Shown here: in pieces, positions 43,715 to 53,475 of the stretch
Position numbering within the stretch: position 1 is the first letter of the stretch
Layout of the letters: the number at the start of each line of letters is the position of its first letter
Assembly: GCA_002720865.1 (NCBI GenBank)
Contig: PBIO01000020.1
Location: 62,001 to 126,000, forward strand
Direction of reading: 5' to 3'
From: Halobacteriovorax sp.
GTDB lineage: Bacteria; Bdellovibrionota; Bacteriovoracia; Bacteriovoracales; Bacteriovoracaceae
Length of the DNA stretch: 64,000 nucleotides
The notes under the pieces: generated by a model
The model's input: only the letters and a program-made list of their open reading frames with translations
Told to the model about the DNA's origin: nothing
The model's database searches: none
Position numbers and translations under genes: made by a program

Positions 43715-44506
43715 ATGAAGATCGCAATTTTAGTTTTTCTCTTTTCCATCTCTTTTTCCGTACAATCGGCCTGCTCTAAGGACGGAAAATCTATAATGGA
43801 GCTACAAGAAAAAAAGCAAAAAGTTAAGTTTGAATCAGAAGAACAGTCAGTCGTTCTCTTGGACGTAAAATCTAAACAAAAAGAAAAAAGAACCATGAAA
43901 CATTATGCTGTGAAAGCCTCTGACGGTTCTGAAAAAGCTCTCTTAACCTTTGTTGAGCCCGCTGATATTAAAGGCTCTGCTGTTTTAAACTGGCGAGATA
44001 AATCAAGTGATGATCAATGGGTCTATCTTCCAGCATTGAAAAAACTTCAAAGAATTGCCAGTGGAAGTAAAAGAAAATATTTTATGGGCACAGACTTCAC
44101 CTTTGCTGACCTAGAGGGTGAAGTTCTAAAAAACTATAACTACACTTGTGAAAAGGAAGAAGCTTGCCCTTCAAAAAAAGGTAAATGCTTTTTAGTCACC
44201 GCAACTCCAAAAAACAAAGACATAAAAAGAACTACTGGTTATACCAAAAGGGTTCTATGGGTAGAAACCAACCGCTACGTTACTCACAAAATTGAATATC
44301 ATAATTTGAAAGGTAAGCATTTTAAAACTGCAGAGTATTTAAAATGGAAAAAAGAAGGAAAGGTATGGCGTCCGAACCTAGCCGTCATGAGCCGTGAAGG
44401 AAAGCATAAGACTTATATTAAAGTTAAAAAGAGAACACTTAATACTGAAATAAAAGACGTGGTATTTTCAAAAAGATATATCGAAAAAGAAATGCATATT
44501 AAATAA
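43715..44506 (+). CDS. LolA-like outer-membrane lipoprotein-sorting protein
   Basis: A 263-residue periplasmic protein (signal SVQSA) with the LolA/LppX-like pattern of the outer membrane lipoprotein-sorting protein family: ALLTFVEPADIKGSAVLNW, DDQWVYLPALKKLQRIASGSKRKYFMGTDFTFADLE, TKRVLWVETNRYVTHKIEY, and RPNLAVMSREGKHKTYIKVKKRTLNTEIKDVVF. These typically sit next to RND exporters and may carry lipids across the periplasm. It lies 81 bases after the RND gene and 14 bases before the barrel gene. Confidence 0.86.
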   Translation: MKIAILVFLFSISFSVQSACSKDGKSIMELQEKKQKVKFESEEQSVVLLDVKSKQKEKRTMKHYAVKASDGSEKALLTFVEPADIKGSAVLNWRDKSSDDQWVYLPALKKLQRIASGSKRKYFMGTDFTFADLEGEVLKNYNYTCEKEEACPSKKGKCFLVTATPKNKDIKRTTGYTKRVLWVETNRYVTHKIEYHNLKGKHFKTAEYLKWKKEGKVWRPNLAVMSREGKHKTYIKVKKRTLNTEIKDVVFSKRYIEKEMHIK

Positions 44507-44520
44507 ATGGAATAAATTAT

Positions 44521-46560
44521 TTGAAAGCGGGATATCCCCTCCTCTTCTTTTTTCTAGCAGCTTTTCCTTACTTAGCATTCAGCTATAGTGCGGATGATTC
44601 TTTAATCGGCAAAGTCGCCGCTCTAAAGGGAAAAGTAATCGCCTATAATAATCGCGGTAAAACAATCCAATTTCTCAAAAAGGGTGATCCAATTGCAGGC
44701 AAATTGATGCTTGTGACAAGAGATAAGTCAGGCGTTAGGATTCAGTTTAAAAATGGCGAAAAGCTCATATTAAAATCAAACTCGAAGGTAACGATAAAAG
44801 GTGATTTAATCACCTTAAGAAGAGGACTCTTAAAGTACCATGACCCAAACGGACACTATGAAACCTTTAAGTTTAAATTTTCCAAATTTGACACCGTTTA
44901 TGTTGGTAAAAGTCTTGTCATGGGTAGGACTGGAAAGAAACCATTTATTACGGCCCTTAATGAAACAAAGATTAGAATTAGTCAAAACAACACCTCTAAG
45001 AAAGTAACTAGCGACCTTAGAGTACCAGATATTAGTAAATTTCTAAGTGCCGCGAGAATTCCAAAACCGAATCTTCCAACGAGTACTGTTTCCGACGACT
45101 CTCCTCCAACTGATAGTACCGAAGAAGTAGAAGATATTTTTGGTGATGACCCTGGATTGGATTCAGATGACGAACCTGAAAACTTTCAAGCCAGCGGTCC
45201 CGATGAGAGCAGTACTTCAGAAGTTGAAGATATTTTTGGCGATGGTCCAGATTCCAGCACTACTGAAGTAAAGCCAGCCCCGGAGCTAGTTTTAAAAATG
45301 GATACGGACGGAGAGGAGGAGCTAGTTGATCTTATTGATATCAATTGGAAGATTGGTTTTTATTCAACTTTTTATCTTAGCAAACCTCCAGAAGATAGCA
45401 AAATTGACGATCGTTTCATGCATTTGGACTTCAAACTAAACTTCAACGATAAAATTAATATTTCAGATGAAACAAACTTTTTTCATAGCGGATGGGTTGA
45501 GTTTAGTAACAGAAAAGAGGTAAGAGATGACAACTTTATCTCTATAACTGGAAGAGAGACAAAGAAGCCAATTATCATGATTAACGAATTCTATTGGCTT
45601 AAGTCTATGGATAAGTTTGATATAACATTAGGTAAAAAAATTGTTCGATTAGGAAAAGGGATGCTCGTATCGCCCGTGGATAGAATTTCTCCAAGTGATT
45701 CCATTATCCCTGGAAATTCGGAAAGACTTGGAGCCTTTATCACTTCCTTTGACTATTACTTAGGTAACTCAAAGTTCACCTTTCTTTGGGTTCCTTATCT
45801 TAACACTTCAAAGTCTCCCCACCCACAATCGAGATGGTCCACGAGAACTGATGGAACAAACTTTGATATCACCTCTGTCTTTCCTGAGGGTCTAAGTTGG
45901 AAATCAACTCGCAATATTCTAAAGTGGGAAACCACCTTTAAGGGCTATGATATTTTCTTAGCTGTTTTTAACGGTGCCAACCCAGATCCGGTAATAAAAA
46001 ATAAGATCACGACTGTCCAAAATCGACCTGAGTTTGAAATCAGACAAGAGTTTGTACCAGTTACCAATTTGAGTGGAGGTTTTTCAACAACATTTGGTGG
46101 TCTTGAGCTTCATGGTGAGTACCTCAAACAAAACGCCTCTGAAGGAAAAGATGATAGCTATTCTCAATTCATGGGTGGATTTAGATATTCTTTTGATGAA
46201 TGGCCAAGAAATATAGGGCTCACCCAAATAGACGTCATTATGGAGTATATAAAAGAATCCCTTGACCAAGAGATCAGCTTTCCATTTACCCTTTTCAGCT
46301 CAATCAAATCTAGGCTCTTTAGGGATAATCTGCTGGGCACTTTTAATTTCCAAGTTAGTGAGAAGCTAAGCTATAACTTGGGTTTTAATCTCGATAGGCA
46401 AAACTCTGGAACCGCCTATTTACTAGGTATGGGCTATCGCATGGCAAATTCGGCTCAAATGACTTTTCGTTATGAAAGCTATAGTGGTGAAACCACTTCT
46501 CTTTTTGGTTTATGGGATCATAATGATAATTTGGCTTTTGAATATACCAAGGACTTTTAA
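44521..46560 (+). CDS. FecR-like domain plus predicted outer-membrane barrel
   Basis: A 679-residue exported protein. Residues 30-100 resemble a FecR domain (GKVAALKGKVIAYNNRGKTIQFLKKGD, VRIQFKNGEKLILKSNSKV). An acidic linker (about 180-265) contains the motif EVEDIFGD twice. The C-terminal 400 residues look like an outer-membrane beta-barrel (DUF1302-like; YWLKSMDKFDITLGKKIVRLGKG, SFDYYLGNSKFTFLWVPY) ending in Phe. It starts with TTG 44521 in the operon. FecR-like plus barrel in one chain is unusual. It probably accepts cargo from the RND/LolA partners. Confidence 0.75.
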   Translation: MKAGYPLLFFFLAAFPYLAFSYSADDSLIGKVAALKGKVIAYNNRGKTIQFLKKGDPIAGKLMLVTRDKSGVRIQFKNGEKLILKSNSKVTIKGDLITLRRGLLKYHDPNGHYETFKFKFSKFDTVYVGKSLVMGRTGKKPFITALNETKIRISQNNTSKKVTSDLRVPDISKFLSAARIPKPNLPTSTVSDDSPPTDSTEEVEDIFGDDPGLDSDDEPENFQASGPDESSTSEVEDIFGDGPDSSTTEVKPAPELVLKMDTDGEEELVDLIDINWKIGFYSTFYLSKPPEDSKIDDRFMHLDFKLNFNDKINISDETNFFHSGWVEFSNRKEVRDDNFISITGRETKKPIIMINEFYWLKSMDKFDITLGKKIVRLGKGMLVSPVDRISPSDSIIPGNSERLGAFITSFDYYLGNSKFTFLWVPYLNTSKSPHPQSRWSTRTDGTNFDITSVFPEGLSWKSTRNILKWETTFKGYDIFLAVFNGANPDPVIKNKITTVQNRPEFEIRQEFVPVTNLSGGFSTTFGGLELHGEYLKQNASEGKDDSYSQFMGGFRYSFDEWPRNIGLTQIDVIMEYIKESLDQEISFPFTLFSSIKSRLFRDNLLGTFNFQVSEKLSYNLGFNLDRQNSGTAYLLGMGYRMANSAQMTFRYESYSGETTSLFGLWDHNDNLAFEYTKDF

Positions 46561-49500
46561 TCTTCTTTATTAATCCACTCTTCTTTAAGAGCTACTTTTC
46601 GATAGCGCTTAGAGATGACACCAAAGATATTTTGATTAGGTTTAATCAACATATCTGAAGTTAGCTTTTTTAACTTACTAGAACTTTTCGAATCTCCACT
46701 ATTTAGCAAGTTTTCATTATTTTGAGCTATTCCATTTTGAGCACCCGCATCCACATCATCCTCAAAAAGGTCATTTGGATCAAAAACTTTTTTATCGAAA
46801 AGAAGTGGTTTCCTCCAACTTCCAAGCTTTTTATATTTCGTAATATTTTTAAGTAAATCTTTTTCAAGGGTTGACTCTTCCCTCAGACTTCTTTGGCTCT
46901 CCTCAAAATTAACTCCAACCGCGGAACCCACACCTTTATTCTTTGCATATTTTTTAACAAAAGCTTTATCGAACTTGATTGGTTTTGCTCCAACTTTTCT
47001 TCTCATTTTATTTAACTGCTTAATAGCCTTCTGACTGAACTTAAGTCTTTGTGCTGTTTTTCGTTTATTGCTTCTACTCCAATCATACAAAGAGCGTTTT
47101 CCATTTGAGACACTATTAAAGTTACGATAGATTCCTCTCATACCAGACTCTTTTACAGCTTGAGTAAGAGTTTTCTTAGCCTTTACCTTTTGCTCTTTGG
47201 TGCCCGTCAGTATTACTTTAGGAGGAGCCTGTTTCATACAGGTGTCTTTTTCTCGACAGGAACAACTAGAGTCAACTTTTCCATCCGAGCCCAAACAGGA
47301 ATTTGGTCTCTTTGCACTAGAACTAGATAAAGTTCCTATATTATTTTTAGATTCTCCGGAAGACTTGGTACTACCCGTTCCCCCTCCGGCGATATTCATA
47401 GAGCCTTTAGCACTTCCTCCGGCTCCCCCCATTTTTTCGGCCAAGGTATCTTCTTCATTTCTAATTGTGTTATTATGATACTTATCAAACATCTCAGTAA
47501 TCTCTCTAAGCTTACCTGCTTTATCTCGATTACTTTTAGCGGCTTTAGAGGCTTCTCCTTTTAGACCACCAGCCATTGCCATCATAATCCCACCACCTAC
47601 AACTGAAGCGATACTCCCACCCTTGTTTGCACACACATAAGGATAGCTTGCAAGCTCAATAGCACCCATGCCTGCCGCAGCGGCACCAATTCCCATGATG
47701 TTTCCATAGTTAGAGGATTTTTCATCATAGGCCTGGGCCATCATCTCATAGCCTTTTATTGCAAAGTCAAAGGCCATCCGTTGATACTCCATGCTATTCT
47801 TATCCATAGAGGCTGCCTTAGCTTCAAATTCTGCTTGAAGACCTTTTAATCTTCCTTCCACTTCTTTTGAATGATCAACTTCATTCATAAGGGCCATAAG
47901 TGAGCCAATACCCAATATGGCATTAGAAGCACAACCGTTCCCTGTAACAACTGAAACGAGACTTGTGATCATTCCCGCTGCCGCAGTCATTCCCCCTTTC
48001 TTTGAAAGGCTAGCTAGCTTTTTACCTTCGGCGGCTAGATCCGCTTCAATCCCTTGACCTTCTTCGGCGGCGGATTTTAAATTAGCTAAACATTTTTGTT
48101 TAATTTCTTCAGTGTCTTGATTATGACAATCAAAGTAGAGACCTTTTAATTCTGCTTCTTGTTTTGCCGTTAAACAATCACCGGCCTGACAATTAAAATT
48201 AGTTCCTGCGGGGCAAGTTTTTGGAGCATTACATAACTTGGTACCAATATTATATTCTAGCTCTCCAAGACATTGCTTTTTTTCATCTGCCGGCTTAGCA
48301 TCACATTGAGGCTTTCCTTGTGCATAAGCATCAACTTGCTGCATACAAATATCTTGGGCATTGATATCTGGTTTGCTCTCACAATCTGCAATAGCCTTCT
48401 TATAGCTATTAGCATCCTCTCTTAGACCATCTTTACAGGCCTTAGGATTAGATTCTTTTTCACAGTTTTTAAAATTATCTACAAACTTATTTAGCCTTTC
48501 TAAACACTGAGTTCTAGCGGCGGGGTCAGTTCTTTCCTCACAGCTACTCTTTTCAGCTTTATATCTTTCACTATCTGCTTCGAGCTGGTCACGGCAGGCC
48601 TGATCAGCACAAGCGGCGTAACTCTCAGCTAGTCCATCGACATTTTTACGACATGAATCCTGTAGACCTGGAGTTGGTTCACTATCACAGGCTTTAATCT
48701 CAGCTTCATACTTCGCTCTATTTTTATTTAACTCACCTCTACAGGCTTCATCTTCACAAGCCAGGTAGCTATCCATAAACTTATTTAAACGTTCTTTACA
48801 GCTAGAGGCTTCGCTTCCACCTAGACTTTTACAGCGGGCATCTTCAACCAGATAAGCATCTTTATCTTCCCTTAACTTATCTTTACAATAAGAATCATTC
48901 CCACATTTTTCATACTCAGAGACATATAATTCTAAATTATTTAAGCATCGACTTTTATCTGTACCAGACTCTCCGTTACATCTTTCAACCTCGGCCCGGT
49001 ATTCATCCTTTTCTTTAGAAAGCCTTTCCTTACAGGCCATATCAGAACCACAGGCATCATGTTTAGCAAGGTAAGTCTCTAGGTCTTTTAGACACTTTGA
49101 TTTGGAATCTCCACCCATCGACTCACAACGCTCCACCTCAGCCTTATAGGCATCTTTATCTGCAAAAAGACGATCTTTACAAGTCTGATCTTCCCCGCAA
49201 GCTTCAATTGAGGCCACAAACTTACTTAAGCGATCTAAACATTTTGATTTTTCTGGCTCAGACTGAGCCTCACATTTATTAACTTCTGCTACGTACTGAT
49301 CTCTGTCCTGACGTAGTTTATTTTTACATTGTATATCGTCGCCACATTTCTCAAATTCAGCGACAAATCGCTCTAATTTACCTAGGCATTCTGTTTTTCC
49401 CGCTTCCGGAAGTGCTTCACAGCGATTAAGCTCTGCTAGATACTCATCCCTTTCTCTAAAGAGATCATCTTTACAAGTAACATTACTACCGCAAGCATCT

Positions 49501-52500
49501 AGCCTTGCGACAAACTTAGCGAGTCTAGCAAGGCAAACTGTTTTCTCCTCTCCTGGAAGAGCCTCACAACGATTCTTTTCAGCTAAGTACTCATCTTTCT
49601 CTCTTCTTAAGCGATCTTTACAAGATTGATCTTCACCGCAAGCCTCATGTGCGGCAACATATTTATCTAAGTCAGCCAAGCATGACTTCTTTTCCTCGCC
49701 GCTTTTAGCTTCACAAGCTTCAAGCTGAGCTAAATACTCATCTCTATCCTTAATAAGATTATTTCTACAAACAAGATCCGTTCCACATTTTTCATATGAG
49801 TCGACAAATTTTTGAAGCCTATCAAGACAAGCGGTCTTATCGGGGTCTTGCTTTTCATTACATGAATTAAGCTCAGCTACATACTCATCACGATCTTTTT
49901 TAAGCTGATCTTTACATAATTGGTCATTTCCACAGGCCGTGTACTTTTCAACATAGGCGTTAAGTCGATCCATACAAACTTTCTTCTCGTCTGCAGAGTT
50001 AGCTTCGCATTTTTCAACTTCAGCTAAGTATTCGTTTTTTTCTTTCTTTAGGTTTAGTTTACAGACTTGATCAGAGCCACATTTTTTATAATTCTCTACG
50101 AATGCATTTAATTGATTAACACAAAGCTCTTTATCCGGCTCAACCATTGCATTACAACGTTTTAAATTTTCATTGTACTCATCTTTGTCAGATAAAAGGG
50201 CATCTTTACAAGTTTGGTCAACGCCACAAGCTTCATACTCCTTTAAGAAATTACTAAGCATATAACGACACTGAGCTCTTGCTTCTGTTGTTGCCTTGCC
50301 ATCACATTTTGCCACTTCCGCTTGATAAAGCATTCTATCTTCATTTAGCTTATCCTTACAAACTTGATCACTTCCACAAGCATCAAGCTTTGAGACATAT
50401 TTTTCAAGATTATCTAAACAATTAGAAATTTCTTCACTCGGCTTAGCCTCACAGCTAGCAACTTCATTTTGATAGGCCACTCTATTTGCTTCAAGCTCAT
50501 CTTCACAGCTTGCAACCCCATTACATGCTTTTATTTTTGCAATATAACTTTCAAGATTTGAATGACATTTGCTACTTTCAGTGGCTGGCTTTGAATCGCA
50601 TTTAGCGACCTCTGCTTCATAAGCCTCTTTTTGAGAGAGCAGCTTATCTTTACAGGCCTGATCAGTACAAGATTCATAATTTGCAACAAACTCATCTAAA
50701 TTTTTAATACAGCTTGTTTTTTGAGCTCCTGATTTTGTATTACAGTTCGCCAGGGCATTTTGATAATTCTCTTTATCTGCAAAGAGCTGATCTTCACAGG
50801 TTTTATTTCCGCCGCAGGCCTTTATGCTATCAGCAAACTTATCAACCTTTGCTATACAAGAGTTCTTCTCGGCCGTACTTCCTAAGGCGTCACATTTAGC
50901 GATTTCATTTCGATACTGATCTTTTTGGGCAACAAGCTTATCCTTACAAACTTTATCAGCGCCGCAGGCCTCCACTGAGGCAACAAAATCATCTAGTTGC
51001 TGTATACATTTATCAGCCTGGATAGGATCCGCCTTAGCATCACATTTGGCCTTTTCTGTACGATACTCATCCCTAAAACTAACAAGTTCGTCCCTACAAG
51101 CTAGATCCCCACCACAATTCTCAACGGCCGCAACAAATTTATTCAGTTGACTAAAACAGGTATCTCTAGAGCTACCACTCTTCGCTTCACAAATGGACGC
51201 TTCTGCCTCATAGGCATTCCTATCAGCATCAAGCTTATCTTTACAGGCCTGATCCGATCCACAGGCCTTGTATTTCGTAACAAATTTGTCTAAATTACTA
51301 AAGCAGGTCGTTTTTTCAGATCCCGATTTAGCGTCACAGTTGGCCACTTGGCTTTCATACTCAACCTTATCTTGTCTTAACTTTTCTTCACAAGTGGTGC
51401 TTCCATTACAAGCTTCATAGTTAGCTACATAGTCATTAAGCTGATTAAGACATTTAGATTTTTCTTCACCGGTTTTTAATTCACATTTTGAAAGATAGCT
51501 TGAGTATTCAAATCTTTCTCTATTAAGCTTGTCCTTACAGGCAATATCAGATCCGCATAACTCAAACTTATCCACGAAAGCTTCAAGCCTAGTTATACAA
51601 GTTTCTTTTTCTGTAGGACCTTTAATATCACATTTTGCTTTTTCAGCTATATAATCATTTCTCTGTTTTTCTAGCTCAGACTTACAGGCGGCATCATCCT
51701 TACAAGCATCATATTTGGCGACGTATTTATCCAACCTTTCTAAACAGAGCTCTTTTTCAGCAAAGGCCTGAGCCTCACACTTACCAACTTCTTTTTGATA
51801 GTTTTCTTTATCTGTCATTAAGGCAGTTTTACAATTTTCATCGCTACCGCAGGCCTTATACTTCCCAAAAAACCTATCTATATCATCAAAGCATCTAACT
51901 CTTTCATTACCTTCTTTTTTCTCACAAAGAGCCACTTCACCTTGGTAAGTATCTTTATCAGCTAAAAGTTTATCCTTGCAGGCATTGTCACCGTTACAAC
52001 CATCGACAAGCTCAACAAAGGCGTCCAGGTTTTGTAAACAACGACTTCTCTCTTCTGTCGTAAATTTCGTTTCGCAATTACTCACTTCACTGGTGTATTG
52101 AGCTCTCTCATTTTCAAGTTGCTCTCTACACATAAGATCGTTTCCACAAGCGTCAACCTTATCAACGTATTTTTCAAGATTATCTAAACAGCGATTCTTA
52201 TCTGTTAAAACAGTTTTAGCATTACAGCTATCTCTTGCGGTGATATAGGAATCTTTATCTCCTAAAAGTCTTTGCTCACAAATTGATGTCGTACACGAAA
52301 CAAGCTTATCAACGAACCCATCTAGAGTATCGATACATTTACTATTTCCGTTACATTTCCTAGCCTCGGTAGTGTACTCACTTAATTTTTTATCAAGATC
52401 GTCAGTACATTCTTGTCTACCTTGTGGAGTAGCAATGGCATTACAGTTTAAGGTTCCACCCTGAAGCCAGCTATTTTGTTTTGAACTAAAACAGAACTCA

Positions 52501-52661
52501 TACTTACAACTCCAGGTCTTACCTGTTACAGCGGAACTTGAAGTACAGATTGTTTTTTCATTAGCTAGAGAACTACCTGCGGGATAAGTACAAGCAAAAG
52601 AATTAGCGGACCAAAGGCCGAAGCTAAATGCTAGCAATAGGTAGGTAAGCCAGTTTTTCAA
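46557..52661 (-). CDS. Giant exported protein with about 27 four-cysteine helical repeats
   Basis: A 2034-residue protein. A signal peptide ends near NSFA (residue 23). Residues about 121-1450 are tandem 48-51-residue repeats of consensus Cx5Cx17Cx10C, such as ACGSDxxCKDKL..DKDEYxAEVxxCE.....KxxCLxxLxxFVxxY; I count 26 well-formed units plus a degenerate first one. Each looks like a helix pair whose cysteines could staple both ends. Residues 1480-1720 hold two hydrophobic, Gly/Ala-rich segments (SLVSVVTGNGC, GIGAAAAGMGA), then a basic Ser/Gly-rich C-terminus. No known family recognised. It ends in a 4-bp stop overlap with the barrel gene. Confidence 0.85.
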   Translation of the reverse strand: MKNWLTYLLLAFSFGLWSANSFACTYPAGSSLANEKTICTSSSAVTGKTWSCKYEFCFSSKQNSWLQGGTLNCNAIATPQGRQECTDDLDKKLSEYTTEARKCNGNSKCIDTLDGFVDKLVSCTTSICEQRLLGDKDSYITARDSCNAKTVLTDKNRCLDNLEKYVDKVDACGNDLMCREQLENERAQYTSEVSNCETKFTTEERSRCLQNLDAFVELVDGCNGDNACKDKLLADKDTYQGEVALCEKKEGNERVRCFDDIDRFFGKYKACGSDENCKTALMTDKENYQKEVGKCEAQAFAEKELCLERLDKYVAKYDACKDDAACKSELEKQRNDYIAEKAKCDIKGPTEKETCITRLEAFVDKFELCGSDIACKDKLNRERFEYSSYLSKCELKTGEEKSKCLNQLNDYVANYEACNGSTTCEEKLRQDKVEYESQVANCDAKSGSEKTTCFSNLDKFVTKYKACGSDQACKDKLDADRNAYEAEASICEAKSGSSRDTCFSQLNKFVAAVENCGGDLACRDELVSFRDEYRTEKAKCDAKADPIQADKCIQQLDDFVASVEACGADKVCKDKLVAQKDQYRNEIAKCDALGSTAEKNSCIAKVDKFADSIKACGGNKTCEDQLFADKENYQNALANCNTKSGAQKTSCIKNLDEFVANYESCTDQACKDKLLSQKEAYEAEVAKCDSKPATESSKCHSNLESYIAKIKACNGVASCEDELEANRVAYQNEVASCEAKPSEEISNCLDNLEKYVSKLDACGSDQVCKDKLNEDRMLYQAEVAKCDGKATTEARAQCRYMLSNFLKEYEACGVDQTCKDALLSDKDEYNENLKRCNAMVEPDKELCVNQLNAFVENYKKCGSDQVCKLNLKKEKNEYLAEVEKCEANSADEKKVCMDRLNAYVEKYTACGNDQLCKDQLKKDRDEYVAELNSCNEKQDPDKTACLDRLQKFVDSYEKCGTDLVCRNNLIKDRDEYLAQLEACEAKSGEEKKSCLADLDKYVAAHEACGEDQSCKDRLRREKDEYLAEKNRCEALPGEEKTVCLARLAKFVARLDACGSNVTCKDDLFRERDEYLAELNRCEALPEAGKTECLGKLERFVAEFEKCGDDIQCKNKLRQDRDQYVAEVNKCEAQSEPEKSKCLDRLSKFVASIEACGEDQTCKDRLFADKDAYKAEVERCESMGGDSKSKCLKDLETYLAKHDACGSDMACKERLSKEKDEYRAEVERCNGESGTDKSRCLNNLELYVSEYEKCGNDSYCKDKLREDKDAYLVEDARCKSLGGSEASSCKERLNKFMDSYLACEDEACRGELNKNRAKYEAEIKACDSEPTPGLQDSCRKNVDGLAESYAACADQACRDQLEADSERYKAEKSSCEERTDPAARTQCLERLNKFVDNFKNCEKESNPKACKDGLREDANSYKKAIADCESKPDINAQDICMQQVDAYAQGKPQCDAKPADEKKQCLGELEYNIGTKLCNAPKTCPAGTNFNCQAGDCLTAKQEAELKGLYFDCHNQDTEEIKQKCLANLKSAAEEGQGIEADLAAEGKKLASLSKKGGMTAAAGMITSLVSVVTGNGCASNAILGIGSLMALMNEVDHSKEVEGRLKGLQAEFEAKAASMDKNSMEYQRMAFDFAIKGYEMMAQAYDEKSSNYGNIMGIGAAAAGMGAIELASYPYVCANKGGSIASVVGGGIMMAMAGGLKGEASKAAKSNRDKAGKLREITEMFDKYHNNTIRNEEDTLAEKMGGAGGSAKGSMNIAGGGTGSTKSSGESKNNIGTLSSSSAKRPNSCLGSDGKVDSSCSCREKDTCMKQAPPKVILTGTKEQKVKAKKTLTQAVKESGMRGIYRNFNSVSNGKRSLYDWSRSNKRKTAQRLKFSQKAIKQLNKMRRKVGAKPIKFDKAFVKKYAKNKGVGSAVGVNFEESQRSLREESTLEKDLLKNITKYKKLGSWRKPLLFDKKVFDPNDLFEDDVDAGAQNGIAQNNENLLNSGDSKSSSKLKKLTSDMLIKPNQNIFGVISKRYRKVALKEEWINKED
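48310..52300 (-). repeat. Tandem coding repeat array, unit about 147 bp
   Basis: The array encodes about 27 units of roughly 49 residues with four cysteines each. Divergence between neighbours is considerable at both protein and DNA level, so the array is old and probably under purifying selection on the cysteines. Some units have 48 or 50-53 residues, always in multiples of three bases. Confidence 0.85.
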
Positions 52662-52880
52662 AGGTATCCCTTCTTTGTAATCAAAATACGTACGTTATGG
52701 ATTTATTATCGGTTTATTCTGAGAAAATCCGTAACCTATTTTTAGTTAAAGTGAGTATTTTCGATAACTTAACCTAGTATTTCACTTCGTTTCCAAGGAT
52801 TTTGGCTGCCTACAATTTAGGCCTTTGCTCCTTTTTGCCTCCCTTTAAGTAAAGCTAACAAGTTGAAATATAATAAGCCT

Positions 52881-53438
52881 ATGAAGAAACTGATTTTGCT
52901 CACCTCCACAATACTGGCCCTAAGTTCTTGTGTTATGTCTCCAGAAACTTATGACCCCGCTACTGACGATGGAACCTATACGGGAACCGCCACAGTTTAT
53001 GATGGAGAAGGAACAGACCCGGACTTTGTTCAAAGAGTTTGCCCCACGATCACGGCCAGCCTAACGGTCTCTAACGGAAATATTTCTTATAATCTTTCAG
53101 ATGATTTCAATGGCTATATCCATGATGGCGATGTTCAAATTACCCATACTGGAACATCCGTCGTTAGCTTAAACAATCAGTTTTCTATTTCCCACGACTA
53201 TAGTCCAGGGGCCAATGTTCAATCAAATGATATTGCACTTTTAAAAGTTTGCGATACTAGCTTTGGACCACCAAGGGACCTATCGAACCTTAGCACTCTT
53301 ACAATTAATTTTGGAAAGACAGGCTTTACTGGAGAATTTGGTTTTAGTCAGGCCAGAGCTTCTATCTTTTACGGCGTCACCTGCTCTGATGGAAAGTTCC
53401 TTCCCTTATGCTTTTACTTCTGGGAAGGAACTAAGTAG
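52881..53438 (+). CDS. Lipoprotein of unknown function
   Basis: A 185-residue lipoprotein with lipobox LSSC (Cys17). I use ATG 52881, since a TTG at 52863 only adds six residues before the signal peptide. The mature part is all-beta: TYTGTATVYDGEG, ITASLTVSNGNISYNL, VQITHTGTSVVSLNNQFSISH, and a C-terminal TINFGKTGFTGEFGFS, with four cysteines (RVCPTI, KVCDTS, TCSDG, LCFYF). It looks like a small immunoglobulin- or lipocalin-like domain. It stands alone between the giant repeat gene and the VWA gene. Confidence 0.68.
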   Translation: MKKLILLTSTILALSSCVMSPETYDPATDDGTYTGTATVYDGEGTDPDFVQRVCPTITASLTVSNGNISYNLSDDFNGYIHDGDVQITHTGTSVVSLNNQFSISHDYSPGANVQSNDIALLKVCDTSFGPPRDLSNLSTLTINFGKTGFTGEFGFSQARASIFYGVTCSDGKFLPLCFYFWEGTK

Positions 53439-53475
53439 GTGCCAGTTACCTTTTGGGACTGACTGCGTAAAAATT

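Noticed and set aside
48310-52300. Long tandem repeats suggesting CRISPR or satellite DNA
   Set aside because: The units are in frame, diverged at DNA level and constrained at cysteines, so it is a protein repeat array.
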